64,000 nucleotides of DNA. It comes from Cryptomeria japonica. Its lineage: Eukaryota; Streptophyta; Pinopsida; Cupressales; Cupressaceae. The notes below the pieces were generated by a model. It searched no databases, was not told the DNA's origin, and saw nothing but the letters and a program-made list of their open reading frames with translations. The stretch is from contig NC_081406.1 of assembly GCF_030272615.1 (NCBI RefSeq), positions 238,378,422 through 238,442,421 on the forward strand, in the 5' to 3' direction. A program made the position numbers and the translations under genes. This document shows, in pieces, positions 46,370 to 58,049 of the stretch. The first letter of the stretch is position 1. Every line of letters begins with the position of its first letter.

Positions 46370-46382
46370 GGCTCTCATACCA
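46370..46382 (-). other. PBS of copia B
   Basis: + strand GGCTCTCATACCA; minus strand TGGTATGAGAGCC, one base away from the usual TGGTATCAGAGCC. Confidence 0.85.
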
Positions 46383-46384
46383 AT

Positions 46385-47166
46385 TGTTAGTAGCAATCAA
46401 GAAGGAATACTGAGAGGGGGGGCTGAATCAGTCTTCACCAGATCAAAGCAAATTAATCTTTAAAACATAAACTAATAAATTGTAACAATGAATCAAATAA
46501 GAAAATTAATAGCACAACACACAACAACAAAATTTTGATGTGGAAAACTGGGTTAAGGGAAAAACCATGGTGGGAACCAACCCATAGTAAGATGATACTC
46601 CATAGTAGTATGTGAAAATTTTACAATTTCGAATGCACATGCATTCAGGCACACAACCTAGAGATCACTGCTCAAAAGATATATGCTTGGATGACTACAA
46701 ACCTTAGTGAAGACTCACTTGCTTACAATATTATTCGGACTACAATCCGAAAGATATGAACAACAATGATAGCATCTACGAATTCCTGATGATAGTTTTG
46801 ATTAGGCACAATTGTCTGCTCTGCAACACCAATCTCACCTCAACACTACACTGAATGATAAGTCGCTTGTTTGCATAATCACCTCTCTCTGATAATGCAG
46901 ACTCTATACCAACACATAAGCATCTCACCTATAAATACAAATCATCAACCTTGATAACAAGGCCAGCTAAACCCTCAACCCTCAACTCATAAATACAAAA
47001 GTTACATTACACGATACAAAGATTGATCACTGGACCAATATAATGTTTTAAATTACATAGCATGGACCTAATTCAAATTCCCAAATGATCACATCCACCA
47101 AAAATCATGCCAAGATCAATCACAACATGCTACACCCCCCTCTCAGTATCTGTGGGAACCCTAACA
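46385..47166 (-). mobile_element. 5' LTR of copia B, with a foreign outer end
   Basis: The inner end TGTTAGTAGC (46385) abuts the PBS, and the body matches the copia A LTR to about 47136 ('acatagcatggacc', 'catgctacacc'). The last 30 bp (cccctctcagtatctgtggg, then AACCCTAACA) look like the tail of an LTR of the opposite orientation and do not match the copia B 3' LTR start. It therefore looks chimeric or truncated. Confidence 0.7.
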
Positions 47167-48722
47167 TTCTTAGCACAAATATCTATTTAAGTAGATATAA
47201 AAATCAATGTTTGATATAAATAGTTATTTTTTTAATAATGAAATGTACCATTTTCAATAGGATTTTTTTTATGTTTAAACTATTTATCAAAAAAAATTAA
47301 GTACACACAATAAACCTCATGTTTTATTATAACAACTTGTAGTAATTTTGTAAAGACGTAAATCGTGCTAACTTCAATAATAGCCAAAATACTCTTTATT
47401 CTTAAATAAACTCATAAATCAAGTTAATAAGTCTATTTCATTCCACTTTTCCATCCATAGCTTCATTTTATCTTTGATTTATATCACAATAAACACGAAA
47501 TTTCTATAAAAGATAAAGATTCTTCACTCAATAAATCGATAAAAGTAGTATCTCAATCATACAATACTTAGGCATTTCAAGTTGTCGTAAGTTCAATAAC
47601 AAAATAATACAAAGTAAAGGGTGAGATGCGTCCATTGATTTGCAACCCAAGTGATCTTCAATGCAATCTTTAGCATGAAGACGAGAATAAGATTCAGGCG
47701 CTTTTTCTGCCCAACTTTGAAGCTTACACTTCCCTGGAATTCTTAGTCAATCAAGAATACGAATTTCTTAGCAAAAAAATTTGAAAGACAAGATGGAATC
47801 TGGTGCGTGCCTAGATGATACATGCAATTCATTTTTCTAATTCCATTAAGAAACATGCAAGATCAATCAAGGATGTGGTAGAGTGGATAAATAAAAGAAT
47901 TCCATCTATTTCAATGGTTAATTCAATTGATTACTTAGCCGAGTACAATGCCATGCATAGAAAATAATATAGTTTGGAAAAAGCAACCTCTCTCTCTATA
48001 ATCTACATTCGACACCCATCCTGGAAGGTAACTTTCCACAAACACAAGCCTATCTAGCTTTGTTCACATGAATCTAGAATAAATATATACAGAAGATAAT
48101 CTTTCGCCTTTCAATTCTAGCTTCCTATTTATCATAAAAATATAATGTTTATTGAAGACAATCTTTCCCCTTTCAATTCTAGCTTCCTATTTCTCATAAT
48201 AATACAATGTTTATAGAAGACAATCTTTCGTTAAGTAGAAATAGAAAGAATCAATCTTTCATTAAAACCAATTCTATCTGACGAGAAGCAATCTTTCATG
48301 GATAAACAAACATACATCCGAAAGAATACAATCTTTTTCTTCTATCTTTCAAGAAATTTAAAGACAAGAATTAAATATTAAGAAGGTGTAACACATGTAT
48401 GTATTTTTACATAAAAATTGAATAAAATGAGTACACATTCTTTTATTCAATTATCAAAATATTTAAATAGCGTAATCATTAACATGAATTCCATTTCTTA
48501 TGGTTTAGTATTCTAAGTTTATATCATCTAAGCTCTCTATCTTTCCATGTGTCTTGGTTCATTTGCCTCTTTTCTTGAACAACATATTTAGTTTAATACT
48601 AATATGTGACTTTTCATGATTTAAAAACCCAACTAACTAATTTCACTGATTTTCCATATAGTTTAACATGATGAAAATTCATAAAGTGCCTATCTATATG
48701 GATTTTCAAATGAGACACCTAA
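47167..48722. other. AT-rich non-coding stretch between copia B and copia D
   Basis: No ORF of note. Holds the tandem repeat at 48093-48230 and runs of 'aatctttc'. It is the left host flank of copia D; the right flank resumes at 56313. Confidence 0.6.
48093..48230. repeat. Two-and-a-bit tandem copies of a 62-bp unit
   Basis: The unit begins AGAYAATCTTTCSCCTTTCA and contains 'ttctagcttcctatttmtcat'. Starts at about 48093 and 48155, with a partial third copy at 48217 (agacaatctttcg). Confidence 0.85.
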
Positions 48723-48727
48723 TAACC

Positions 48728-50305
48728 TGATAACTCAATGATGAACCAATAGTACCAAACCGGTACTGAGAGGGGGGGGTGAATTAGTACAAACACAAAT
48801 ACAGTCCAGAACTGGTTTGACAACAAATACTACAAATGACTGACAAACAGGGATACTGGTAAAACAGAGTGTAACCGGTAACATCTAGTACACCTCAATC
48901 AGGCATGAACTAGTCACTCAATAAGCTTCCCTCTTAGCTCAATACTACAGTATCATTATATTCTCATGCATAAATAGGTAAACTTGATCATCAGATCTTC
49001 ACAACAGTGAGTTCAGTATGTTTTATAGACAGGCATAAAACATAGAACCTTCATATGCTTAACAAGTAAAACAAAGCATCACAAGACAGAAGCATTTCAC
49101 ATGACACACATATTTTTCACGTGGAAACCCAACTGGGAAAAACCACGGTGGGGATGAATACCCACAAGCTGCTTTTTGAACTCTTAAGAAGTCCGCTCTG
49201 TTAGGAGCCTTGTCTGGTTAAAGACATTACAATAGGTTCTGCTAGGAACTGATCCTGTTAGGGATCACCCGGTTAAGGGTTAAACCCGGTAGGGTCACCT
49301 TGTTAGAGGATTTCAAGAACTCAATAGCTGAAAGGATCTCCTAAGCTCTATCGCTTCTTAGAACTCATTAACCTCGAGTTACTCGGTTAAGGGATTTGAA
49401 TCAAGCCTGTTAAGACCACCATGTTAGGGGATTTTACAACAAGCCAGTTAAGGCTACCTTATTAGGGGATTTTACAACTGTTGAAGTGGTTAGAGATCAA
49501 TAGGAATTACAATGATCTGTTAACAACACTAAATGCTAATGCAAATCTGTTTTGGCTCCTCTTCACCTTCTACACATTCACTTTGCAGGTATCTCTTCTC
49601 TCCTTTGGTCTGGCAAGAATTACGTATCACTTCCCTAGGATACACACACACAAATTTTTCCAACAACCTTAGAAAGAAACACAACATCGACCTTATAGGA
49701 AACATACAGGCCGGTAGCAAAAACCCTAAACCCTAAACCTGTTAGGTTAAGCAATTCAAGCGGTTCAATCCTGACCATTGAATCATACTGCATTAAATGC
49801 AACAATCTTGAATCGATCTCAAGACATTCTCCATCGTCCATTATCCACTGATTTCATGGCGGCTGATAACCCATCACGCATTATCACCATTTGACAGACT
49901 TTGCACATTCTCGAGGTAGATAGGAATAGTCTTCTTCATGCAAGATCCTTCACACACACAGGGCTTATGTGGCAACATGATCTGATTTCCATTATACTGT
50001 TAACTCATCACACGAAGATCACCGATTGAGTCACTTGAGGTGCTCCAATCGGAAACCCCAAAGTGGAAGCTACCTACCAACTGGCAGTCATACAATGCTT
50101 CCATGTGCTGGTTCCCATAACTACATGCCAGTTCAACTTGAACAAATATGCCGCTTCACTTTGGCATATAAACCGGTTCATACATATGTCAGTTCCTCTC
50201 TCTTTTCACCTATCACATATGCTGGTTCTCTTCATAACACATATTGACATCAATGGCAACATATAATGTCATTATGTCTTCATGCCGGTTCACATAATGC
50301 CAAAA
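48728..50305 (-). mobile_element. 3' LTR of copia D
   Basis: The minus strand should start TGTTGGCATTATG but reads TTTTGGCATTATG (one change at the end), and ends GAGTTATCA. Carries the U3 motif (+ strand ATTGACATCAATGGCAAC, about 50245) and the 'ctgagaggggggggtgaattag' end block. Confidence 0.94.
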
Positions 50306-50589
50306 ATTTCCCCCTTTGGCATTGATGACAATATAAAAAGGTATCTCTCCACTTCACTCCTTCTCCCCTATTTGCTGCAGGTATATTTTTCGCTTCACTC
50401 CTTCTCCCCTATTTGCTACAGATATATTTTCTGCTTCACTCCTTCTCCCCCTTTGACAACAATGCCAAAGTGGAGGTACAAACATCTTTGTTCCATTATG
50501 CTACTCCCCCTGAGGAGTAGCATCCTTCAACATATCAATCAACCAATAATTTATCTGTCCAATACTTGACTGATGTGGAACAATTACTT
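50306..50589 (-). other. PPT and 3' untranslated part of copia D with minisatellite
   Basis: PPT on the minus strand GCCAAAGGGGGAAAT (50320-50306). At 50351-50460 (+ strand) the unit 'cttcactccttctcccctat' + 'ttgctgcaggtatattttt' is repeated two and a half times (period 41-42 bp). Each copy carries a GGGGAGAAGGAG purine run on the element's coding strand. No gene. Confidence 0.85.
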
Positions 50590-53500
50590 TTAGTTCACCT
50601 CTTGAAGGGGCAATACCCCTAATTCACATCTCAAATGCACAAATTTTGTCTTTGGGAGAGGCTTGGTGAATATGTCTGCTAACTGCTCCTTACTGGACAC
50701 ATACTCTAGTGCAATCTCTTTATTCTGAACCTTTTCCCTCAAGAAATGATACTTAAGCTCAAAATGCTTGGTTTTAGAATGTAAAACCAGATTCTTTGAT
50801 ATATTGATAGCACTTGTGTTATCACAGAATATGCTTACCAGTTCAAATACAGGGATCTTGAAGCCTTCCAGTACATGCTTCATCCAGATTATCTGAGTGC
50901 ACTTCGTGAAAGCTGCAACATACTCCGCTTTTGTTTTAGACGGAGAGATACAACTCCGCTTTTTACTCATCCATGAGACTAGTCTACCACTGAGAAAGAA
51001 TGCACCACCAGTTGTGCTTTTCTGGTCATCCATATTACCTGCCCAATCAGCATCTGTGAACACTTTCAGATTGAAATTATTGTTGTATGGGTACCACAAT
51101 CCATAGTCAATTGTTCCCCTTAGATACCTAAGAATCCACTTAACTGCAATCAAGTGAGATTCTCTTGGACTCTTCTGGAACCTTGTAGTAATGCCAACTG
51201 CATGTGCAATATCCGGTCTTCTATGCACTACATAATGCAACTTACCAATCATTCATTGGTATTCCTTCTCATCAACCAGTGCGGAATCATCCTCTTTTGT
51301 CAATTTGCAACCGGTCACCATCGGTGTACCAACCGGTTTGCTATCTTCCATGCCAAAGATCTTTAGTACCTCTTTGACATATTTGGACTGAGTGATAAAG
51401 ATTCCATCTTCCATCTGCTGGATCTGTAGGCCAATGAAGAACTTAATCTCCCCAATGAGTGACATCTCAAACTCTTTCTTCATCTCATCAGCAAACTCAT
51501 GACTCATCTTGTCATCTCCTCCAAAGATGATGTCATCAACAAAAACTTCACAGATCAGGATCTGATCTCCTTCAGACTTCAAGTAGATATTGCTATCTTC
51601 ACTTGTTCTCTCAAATCCAATCTTCACAAGATGGGAATGTAGGTGCTCATACCATGCCCTAGGTGCTTGCTTTAGACCATATAATGCTTTATGTAGCCTA
51701 CATAACATGTCACTGTCTTCAGATAGGGAAAACCCATCTAGTTGCTCAATATACACCTCCTCTTCAAGTACACCATTTAGGAATGCAGATTTTACATCCA
51801 TTTGATATATTTTGAACCTCTTAAAAGCTGGATATGCAAGAAGCATACAAACTCCTTGCAATCTAGCTACAGGAGCAAAGGTTTCCCCATAGTCTTCTCC
51901 TTCTTCTTGAGCATATCCTTTGCATACCAATCTAGCTTTATTCCTAATCACTATGCCATCCTCATTCAACTTATTTCTGAACACCCATTTGGTGCCAATG
52001 ACATTTTTATTTTCAAGTCTGGGTACCAGGGACCATGTACCATTTTTCTCTATCTGATCAAGTTCCTCTTCCATTGCCTTGATCCAGTCTTCATCTTTAT
52101 GAGCCTCTTTGAATGATTTAGGCTCAAATTCAGAGATCATACATGAGTTTTCTTTGATCTTTCTTCTTGTAAGGATTCCTGCATCCTTATCAGCTATGAT
52201 CTTCTTAGGATCATGATTCAACTTGACATACCGAGGAATGGTCTTAACTGGTTCTTCTTGATTTTCTTCTTCATCCTCATCTTCATCAGTATCAGCATTC
52301 ACCGGTTCAGGGACACTGAAACTGGAACTTGGTTGGCTAACAGCCGGTTCATTTATAGCTTTCTCACTGTCGGTTTCCTCAGTCTTCTTAGAGGATTCAT
52401 CAACTCTTACATTGATGCTTTCCATAATTCTCTGAGTCCTATTGTTGTAGCACTTGAAAGCTTTACTCTTGGTGGAATATCCTAGAAATATTCCCTCATC
52501 ACATTTAGCTTCAAATTTTCCCTAATGTTCACTCCTCTTGATGTAACATTTGCTACCAAATACCTTAAAGTAGCTAACCGCAGGTGTCTTATTGGTCCAA
52601 TATTCATAAGGAGTTTTGTCCTAACCCTTTTTGATGAGTACCCGGTTCATAGTGTAGACTGCAGTGCTCACCGCTTCTCTCCAAAAGGTGTGAACTACCT
52701 TTCCTTGAATCAACATGGTTTTAGCTACTTCAACCATAGTCCGGTTATTCCTTTCTGCTAGGCCATTCTGCTGTGAAGTCTAGGGGGCAGACAGTTGTCT
52801 CCTGATGCCAAATTCTTCACAATACTTATTGAATTCACTGGAAGCGAATTCCCCTCCATGATCAGTTCTGAGACATTTGATCCTTTTACCGCTTTCCTTC
52901 TCCACTAATGCTCTGAAAGCTTTGAATTTCCCAAAAGCTTCAAACTTGTCTTTCAAGAATGTGACCCACATCATTCTTGAGCAGTCATCAGTGAGGATCA
53001 TGAAGTACCTATCACCCTGCACACTTCTAGTTTTCATAGGACCACACAAATCAGTATGTACAAGATCAAGCAAGTTATCAATAGTGAAAGATTTACCTTT
53101 AAAAGTTGAGGAAGACATTTTCCCTAGTTGACATTCTCTACACAAGGTATTATCTGGTTTTCTTAGCACTGACAACCCTCTAACTGCCTTGATCTTACTA
53201 GCCTTAACAATGTTATCAAAGTTCACATGGCAAAGTCTCCTATGCCATATCCAGCTGTCATCAAGCTTAGCCATAAGACATGTACTTATATTTGCTTTCA
53301 GATGAAATAGGTTACCTTTAGTATGCATGCTGGTGGCCACTAATTTACCATCTTTTCCTTTGATTTTGCAAACTCCATTCTTGAATTGCAGAGTGAGGCC
53401 ACTGTCATTTAGCTGGACAACACTTAGAAGGTTGTGTCTGAGACCATCAACCCAGTACACATTGTCAGCACTACACTTTCCATTCAAAGAGATAGACCCT

Positions 53501-54660
53501 CTGCCTTTGACCATGCATGGTCCATCATTGCCAAAGCGAACCACACCACCATCATACTCCTCTAAGGATAGAAAATTTCTCTGGTCACCAGTCATATGGT
53601 GAGAACAACCATTGTCAATGATCCACTCATTGGAATCATCAAACCGGGAGACAAGAGCCTTCTTGTCTGCCACATCTTCCTTTACAGCAACAAACACAAT
53701 GTCTTCATTCTCTTCATCTTTTGATTCCTCATCTATGACACCTTCATCAACTGCCACAAAATAATTTCTCCAGTTTCCTCCTTTGAATTTCTTGAACCTT
53801 TCCGGTTTATCCTTGTTGTCACTATTTGGGCAGTTCATAGCAATATGTCCTATCCGGTTACAGGAGAAACATTTCAAAGGGAGCTTACCTTTGTATTTAC
53901 CAGTTCCTTTTGGAAATCTCCTAGCAAGAAGAGCTTCAAATTCCATCAAAAACTCTTCATCATACATTTCTCTATTCTGATTAGGTTCCCCACTAGTGCT
54001 AGCCTCTTTTCCTTTTCTGGATGGTATAGCAGAGGCTCTAAAAGCTAATTCTGTCTTTTGAACACTGCCATCAAAACAATTTAGCTCATAGGTTGTCATC
54101 TTGGCTATGATGGAGTCCAAGGACACCTTAGACTTGTCTATTGATCTCAACTCCTAAATAGCAGTGACCCTTATTGCATAGACCAACAATAGGGATCTTA
54201 GGACTTTACTTACCATAGTGGAATCTTCTATTTTTCCACCTGCACTCTTTATTTCTCCAACAATTGTTTTGATTCTTATTCCATACTACTAAATGGTCTC
54301 TCCTTCAACCATCCGTATGTCTTCAAACTTCCCTCTCAGGCTTTCTTCCTTAGCCTGTTTTACATGCTCATCACCAACATAGATATTTTCAAGAGCATCC
54401 CATACCTCCTTGGGATTTGCCTTGTCCTGAACATCGATAAATTCAATGTCAGATAAACTACCGATGAGGGCTTCCATGACTTGCCCATTTTCTTGTATCT
54501 CTCTCTTTTGGTCATCGGTGAGAGTACTAGTAGGAACAACATATACATTTTCAACATAACTCCAGTGTTGAACAACCATGCTTTTGATGAATATCTTCAT
54601 CCTGTCTTTCCATATACCAAAGTTTTCCCTGTTAAACTTTGGACCTTCCCTCTTCATCAT
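50590..54660 (-). pseudogene. Copia D Gag-Pol polyprotein, one frame with stop codons
   Basis: One frame of 1,357 codons from MMKREGPKFNRENFGIWKDR (54660) to a stop at 50590. Order: UBN2-type Gag (EALIGSLSDIEFIDVQDK, KEESLRGKFEDIRM); zinc knuckle CFSCNRIGHIAMNC (about 53860); protease WIIDNGCSHHMTGD (about 53610; DSG is DNG); integrase WIWHRRLCHVNFDN, LCRECQLGK, LVHTDLCGPMK, CLRTDHGGEF, QNGLAERN; linker rich in Glu; RT (52425-51253) with [33 protein letters not shown] and [11 protein letters not shown]; RNase H with TDADWAGNMDDQKSTTGGAF, FCDNTSAINISKN and ADIFTKPLP. Stops: TGA at 51253-51255; TAG at 52522, 52621, 52780, 54154, 54286 and 54289 (lower coordinates). No frameshift seen. Confidence 0.96.
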
Positions 54661-54714
54661 TTGACTAGGATCTTTTCCTCAAGTGGTTAAGCTTACAACA
54701 CAGAGGACCTGGAG

Positions 54715-54727
54715 GGCTCTGATACCA
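54715..54727 (-). other. PBS of copia D
   Basis: Minus strand TGGTATCAGAGCC, a perfect initiator tRNA-Met primer site two bases inside the 5' LTR. Confidence 0.92.
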
Positions 54728-54729
54728 AT

Positions 54730-56307
54730 TGATAACTCAATGATGAACCACTAGTACCAAACTGGTACTAAGAGGGGGGGGTGAATTAGTACAAACACAA
54801 ATACAGTCCAAAACCGGTTTGACAACAAATACTCCAAATGGCTGACAAACAGGGATACTGGCAAAACAAAGTGCAATCGGTAACATCCAATACAGCTCAA
54901 TCAATCATGAACCGGTCACTCAATAAGCTTCCCTCTTAGCTCAATACTATAGTATCATTATATTCTCATGCATAAACAGGTAAACTTGATCATCAGATCT
55001 TCACAACAGTGAGTTCAATATGTTTAATAGACAGGCATAAAACATAGAACCTTCATATGCTTAACAGGTAAAACAAAGCATCACAAGATAGAAGCATTTC
55101 ACATGACACACATATTTTTCACGTGGAAACCCAATTGGGAAAAACCACGGTGGGGATGAATACCCACAAGCTTCTTTTTGAACTCTTTAGAAGTCTGCTC
55201 TGTTAGGAGCCTTGTCCGGTTAAAGACATTACAATAGGTTCTGCTAGGAACCAATCTTGTTAGGGATCACCCGGTTAAGGGTTAAACCCAGTAGGGTCAC
55301 CTTGTTAGAGGATTTCAAGAACTCAATAGCTGAAAGGATCTCCTAAGCTCTATAGCTTCTCAGAACTCATTAACCTCGAGTTGCCCGGTTAAGGGATTTG
55401 AATCAAGCCTGTTAAGACCACCCTGTTAGGGGATTTTGCAACAAGCCAGTTAAGGCTACCCTGTTAGGGGATTTTACAACTGTTGAAGTGGTTAGAGATC
55501 AATAGGAATTACAATGATCTGTTAACAACACTCAATGCTAATGCAGGTCCGTTTTGGCTCCTCTTCACCTTCTACACATTCACTTTGCAGGTATCTCTTC
55601 TCTCCTTTGGTCTGGCAAGAATTACGTATCGCTTCCCTAGGATACACACACACAAATTTTGCCAACAACCTTAGAAAGAAACACAACATCGACCTTATAG
55701 GAAACATATAGGTCGGTAGCAAAAACTCTAAACCCTAAACCTGTTAGGTTAAGCAATTCAAGCAGTTCAATCCTGACCGTTGAATCATACTGCATTAAAT
55801 GCAACAATCTTGAATTGATCTCAAGACATTCTCCATCATCCATTATCCACCGATTTCATGGTGGCTGATAACCCATCACACATTATCACTGTTTGACAGA
55901 CTTTGCACATTCTCGAGGTAGATAGGAATAGTCTTCTTCATGCAAGATCCTTCACGCGCATAGGGCTTACGTGGAACCATGATCTAATTTCCATTATACT
56001 ACCAACTCATCACACGAAGATCACCAATTAAGTCACTTGAGGTGCTCCAACCGAAAACCCTAAAGTGGAAGCTACCTACCAATCGATAGTCATACAATGC
56101 TTCCATGTGCCGGTTCCCATAACTACATGCCGGTTCATCTTGAACAAATATGCCGCTTCACTTTGGCATATAAACCGGTTCATACATATGCTGGTTCCTC
56201 TCTCTTTTCACCTATCACATATGCCGGTTCTCTTCATAACACATATTGACATCAATGACAACATATAATGTCATTATGTCTTCATGCCGGTTCACATAAT
56301 GCCAACA
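54730..56307 (-). mobile_element. 5' LTR of copia D
   Basis: Minus strand TGTTGGCATTATGTG ... GAGTTATCA, 1,578 bp. Same length as the 3' LTR and very similar to it; most differences seen by eye are transitions. Confidence 0.96.
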
Positions 56308-56312
56308 TAACC

Positions 56313-57889
56313 ATCTTTACTTTTCATGCAAGGATCGAATTGGAAAGTGTAAGTCTTTTCTACTCAAATTCAAAATAAGCTTCAATTTTGATAATAATTC
56401 ATTATCTGAGTACTTCATCTTTTTAAAGAAAGCACACTTAAGAAGAAGGTCAAAATTAAAAACTCAGACTAATAATTCATTATCCTAGTGCTTTCTTTTC
56501 ATTATTTAGATTTACAAGTTTTGTACGCACAATCACTCTATCCTCTTACTCTGTTTCTAGAAGATTTGGTGGTCTAATTTCTATGAATTTCACTTATGCT
56601 TATCAACAATCTTTTCGAATATCTTTCCTTAAGACATTTATGTATAGAATACAATTTTCTAAGAACGTATTTTGATGTCATTTGACAGAATTCTCATAAT
56701 TAGAAATCTAAAACTATGAATTTAATTTTGTTTAAGTGTAATCAAAATAGAACATTTTCTCTTTAGATTTCTACAACAAACTTGTTAGAACAGAGCCTAC
56801 CTCTGACTGATTCTACTCGGTGTATTATTATCTTCTTTCTATCTCACCAAGTTCTCAAGAAGGTCATTGTTTCTCTAGTGTGTCTATCACTCTTCCTTGT
56901 TCTGAAATTCGACTCTTTCCTCTAAAATTCGACTCCAAATCTGAGATGATCATCATTGAGATCTTTTACAACTTGGTCGTAAACACATCTAAATCTTCAC
57001 TACTTTTCTCTTCTACGCTCCATTCTCGAATACTTTGTTGCATCTCTCCTTCTCCTTGTTCCAAATCAATGGTCTATATATAGTGTTGTCATCTACCTTC
57101 TTTCCTACTTTCGGTCTATCTCTCCTAGTGGTGGATTGATTCTAAATGAGACCACACATGGTTTAATTGCAACATAACAATCCTAAATTGTTTTTAATTC
57201 TTATTTGTTCACCATGCAAAGTTATCCATTATCTACTTCATGACACCAAACCACTAAAGTTGTTAAGTTCATAGTTATTGCTGATTCATGTGGCTTTTGA
57301 GTCTCATACCAAGTTGAATTTACTAAAAATGACTTCCTTAAAACATACAAAGTTAAATTAAGCTAACTTCCTACTATACATGTCGATTAAGGTAGACATC
57401 GGTGGGTTTACGAGCTGGTAAGCCACGTTACTTGTTGACCATTCCTTATTTGGCAGTTTATGTGTCTTGCAATGCTTTAAATAAAAGGAAGGAGTGGTTG
57501 GTGGTAATACCGACCCTTCCCTTTAAATAAGTGGGGTGGTCGATATTACTATTGACCACCCTCATTAAGGTTTAACTCTTTTTAAAACTAACCCGCCACC
57601 ACCATACTTTGTGGTCACTGAGTTGCTTTCCACTATATTATTACATAATCATTTATTATTATTTATTATATTTTATTTTTATTATATTTTTAATTATATA
57701 TATATAAATAAATAATGACTTTTTATTTATATATATATTAAACTTGTTAACAAATTCTTTAATAAACCATTCTTATGTTAATATATATATATATGGAATT
57801 TCATAAAGTAATTTAAATTTCACAAATCTATTTACATATTCGATAATTACATATGTATTTATAAGTCCATGATTGAATCATTATTAGAA

Positions 57890-57934
<45 letters not shown>

Positions 57935-58049
57935 TTAATCTCAAATGATTATGTATAGATAAAACAAAATTCATGAAGTAATCAAATTTCACGATAATTG
58001 GATATTTATATAATAACTATATATATGATTGAATCAATTTCACATATAC
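56313..58049. other. Intergenic stretch right of copia D
   Basis: No supported gene. A short inverted repeat GGTGGTC...GACCACC lies at about 57534-57560. 57640-57830 is very AT-rich (attatattttta, atatatatat runs). Holds the microsatellite at 57894. The open frame 56820-57083 has no domain or codon pattern that I trust. Confidence 0.6.
57894..57931. repeat. (CA)19 microsatellite
   Basis: 38 bp of uninterrupted CA repeat on the + strand. Confidence 0.98.

Larger units (their letters stand above)
35637..47166 (-). mobile_element. Copia element B
   Basis: Minus-strand order: 5' LTR (47166-46385), PBS, Gag (from 46328), pre-integrase and integrase, RT, RNase H, PPT (35933-35946), 3' LTR stump (35932-35637). 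Interrupted by copia C (36536-41517) and by a ~950-bp foreign piece (42816-43765). Proteins are close to copia A. Frameshifts, stops and a changed RT active site make it dead. Confidence 0.88.
48728..56307 (-). mobile_element. Copia element D, full length with perfect TSD
   Basis: 7,580 bp. LTRs 54730-56307 (5') and 48728-50305 (3'), both 1,578 bp. TSD TAACC at 48723-48727 and 56308-56312. PBS at 54715-54727, PPT at 50306-50319. One gag-pol frame (50590-54660) with only nonsense changes. It is less decayed than A, B, E or the gypsy element, with no frameshift. Confidence 0.96.

Noticed and set aside
48728-50305. ORFs inside the copia D LTRs that occur twice (for example 49481-49672 and 55483-55674)
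   Set aside because: Apparent conservation is due only to LTR duplication.
56820-57083. 87-codon + strand ORF
   Set aside because: No recognisable domain, Ser/Ile-rich composition as expected from AT-rich DNA, and no supporting context.
57640-57830. AT-rich runs as a possible matrix attachment site or replication origin
   Set aside because: Composition alone is not evidence; no specific motif was seen.
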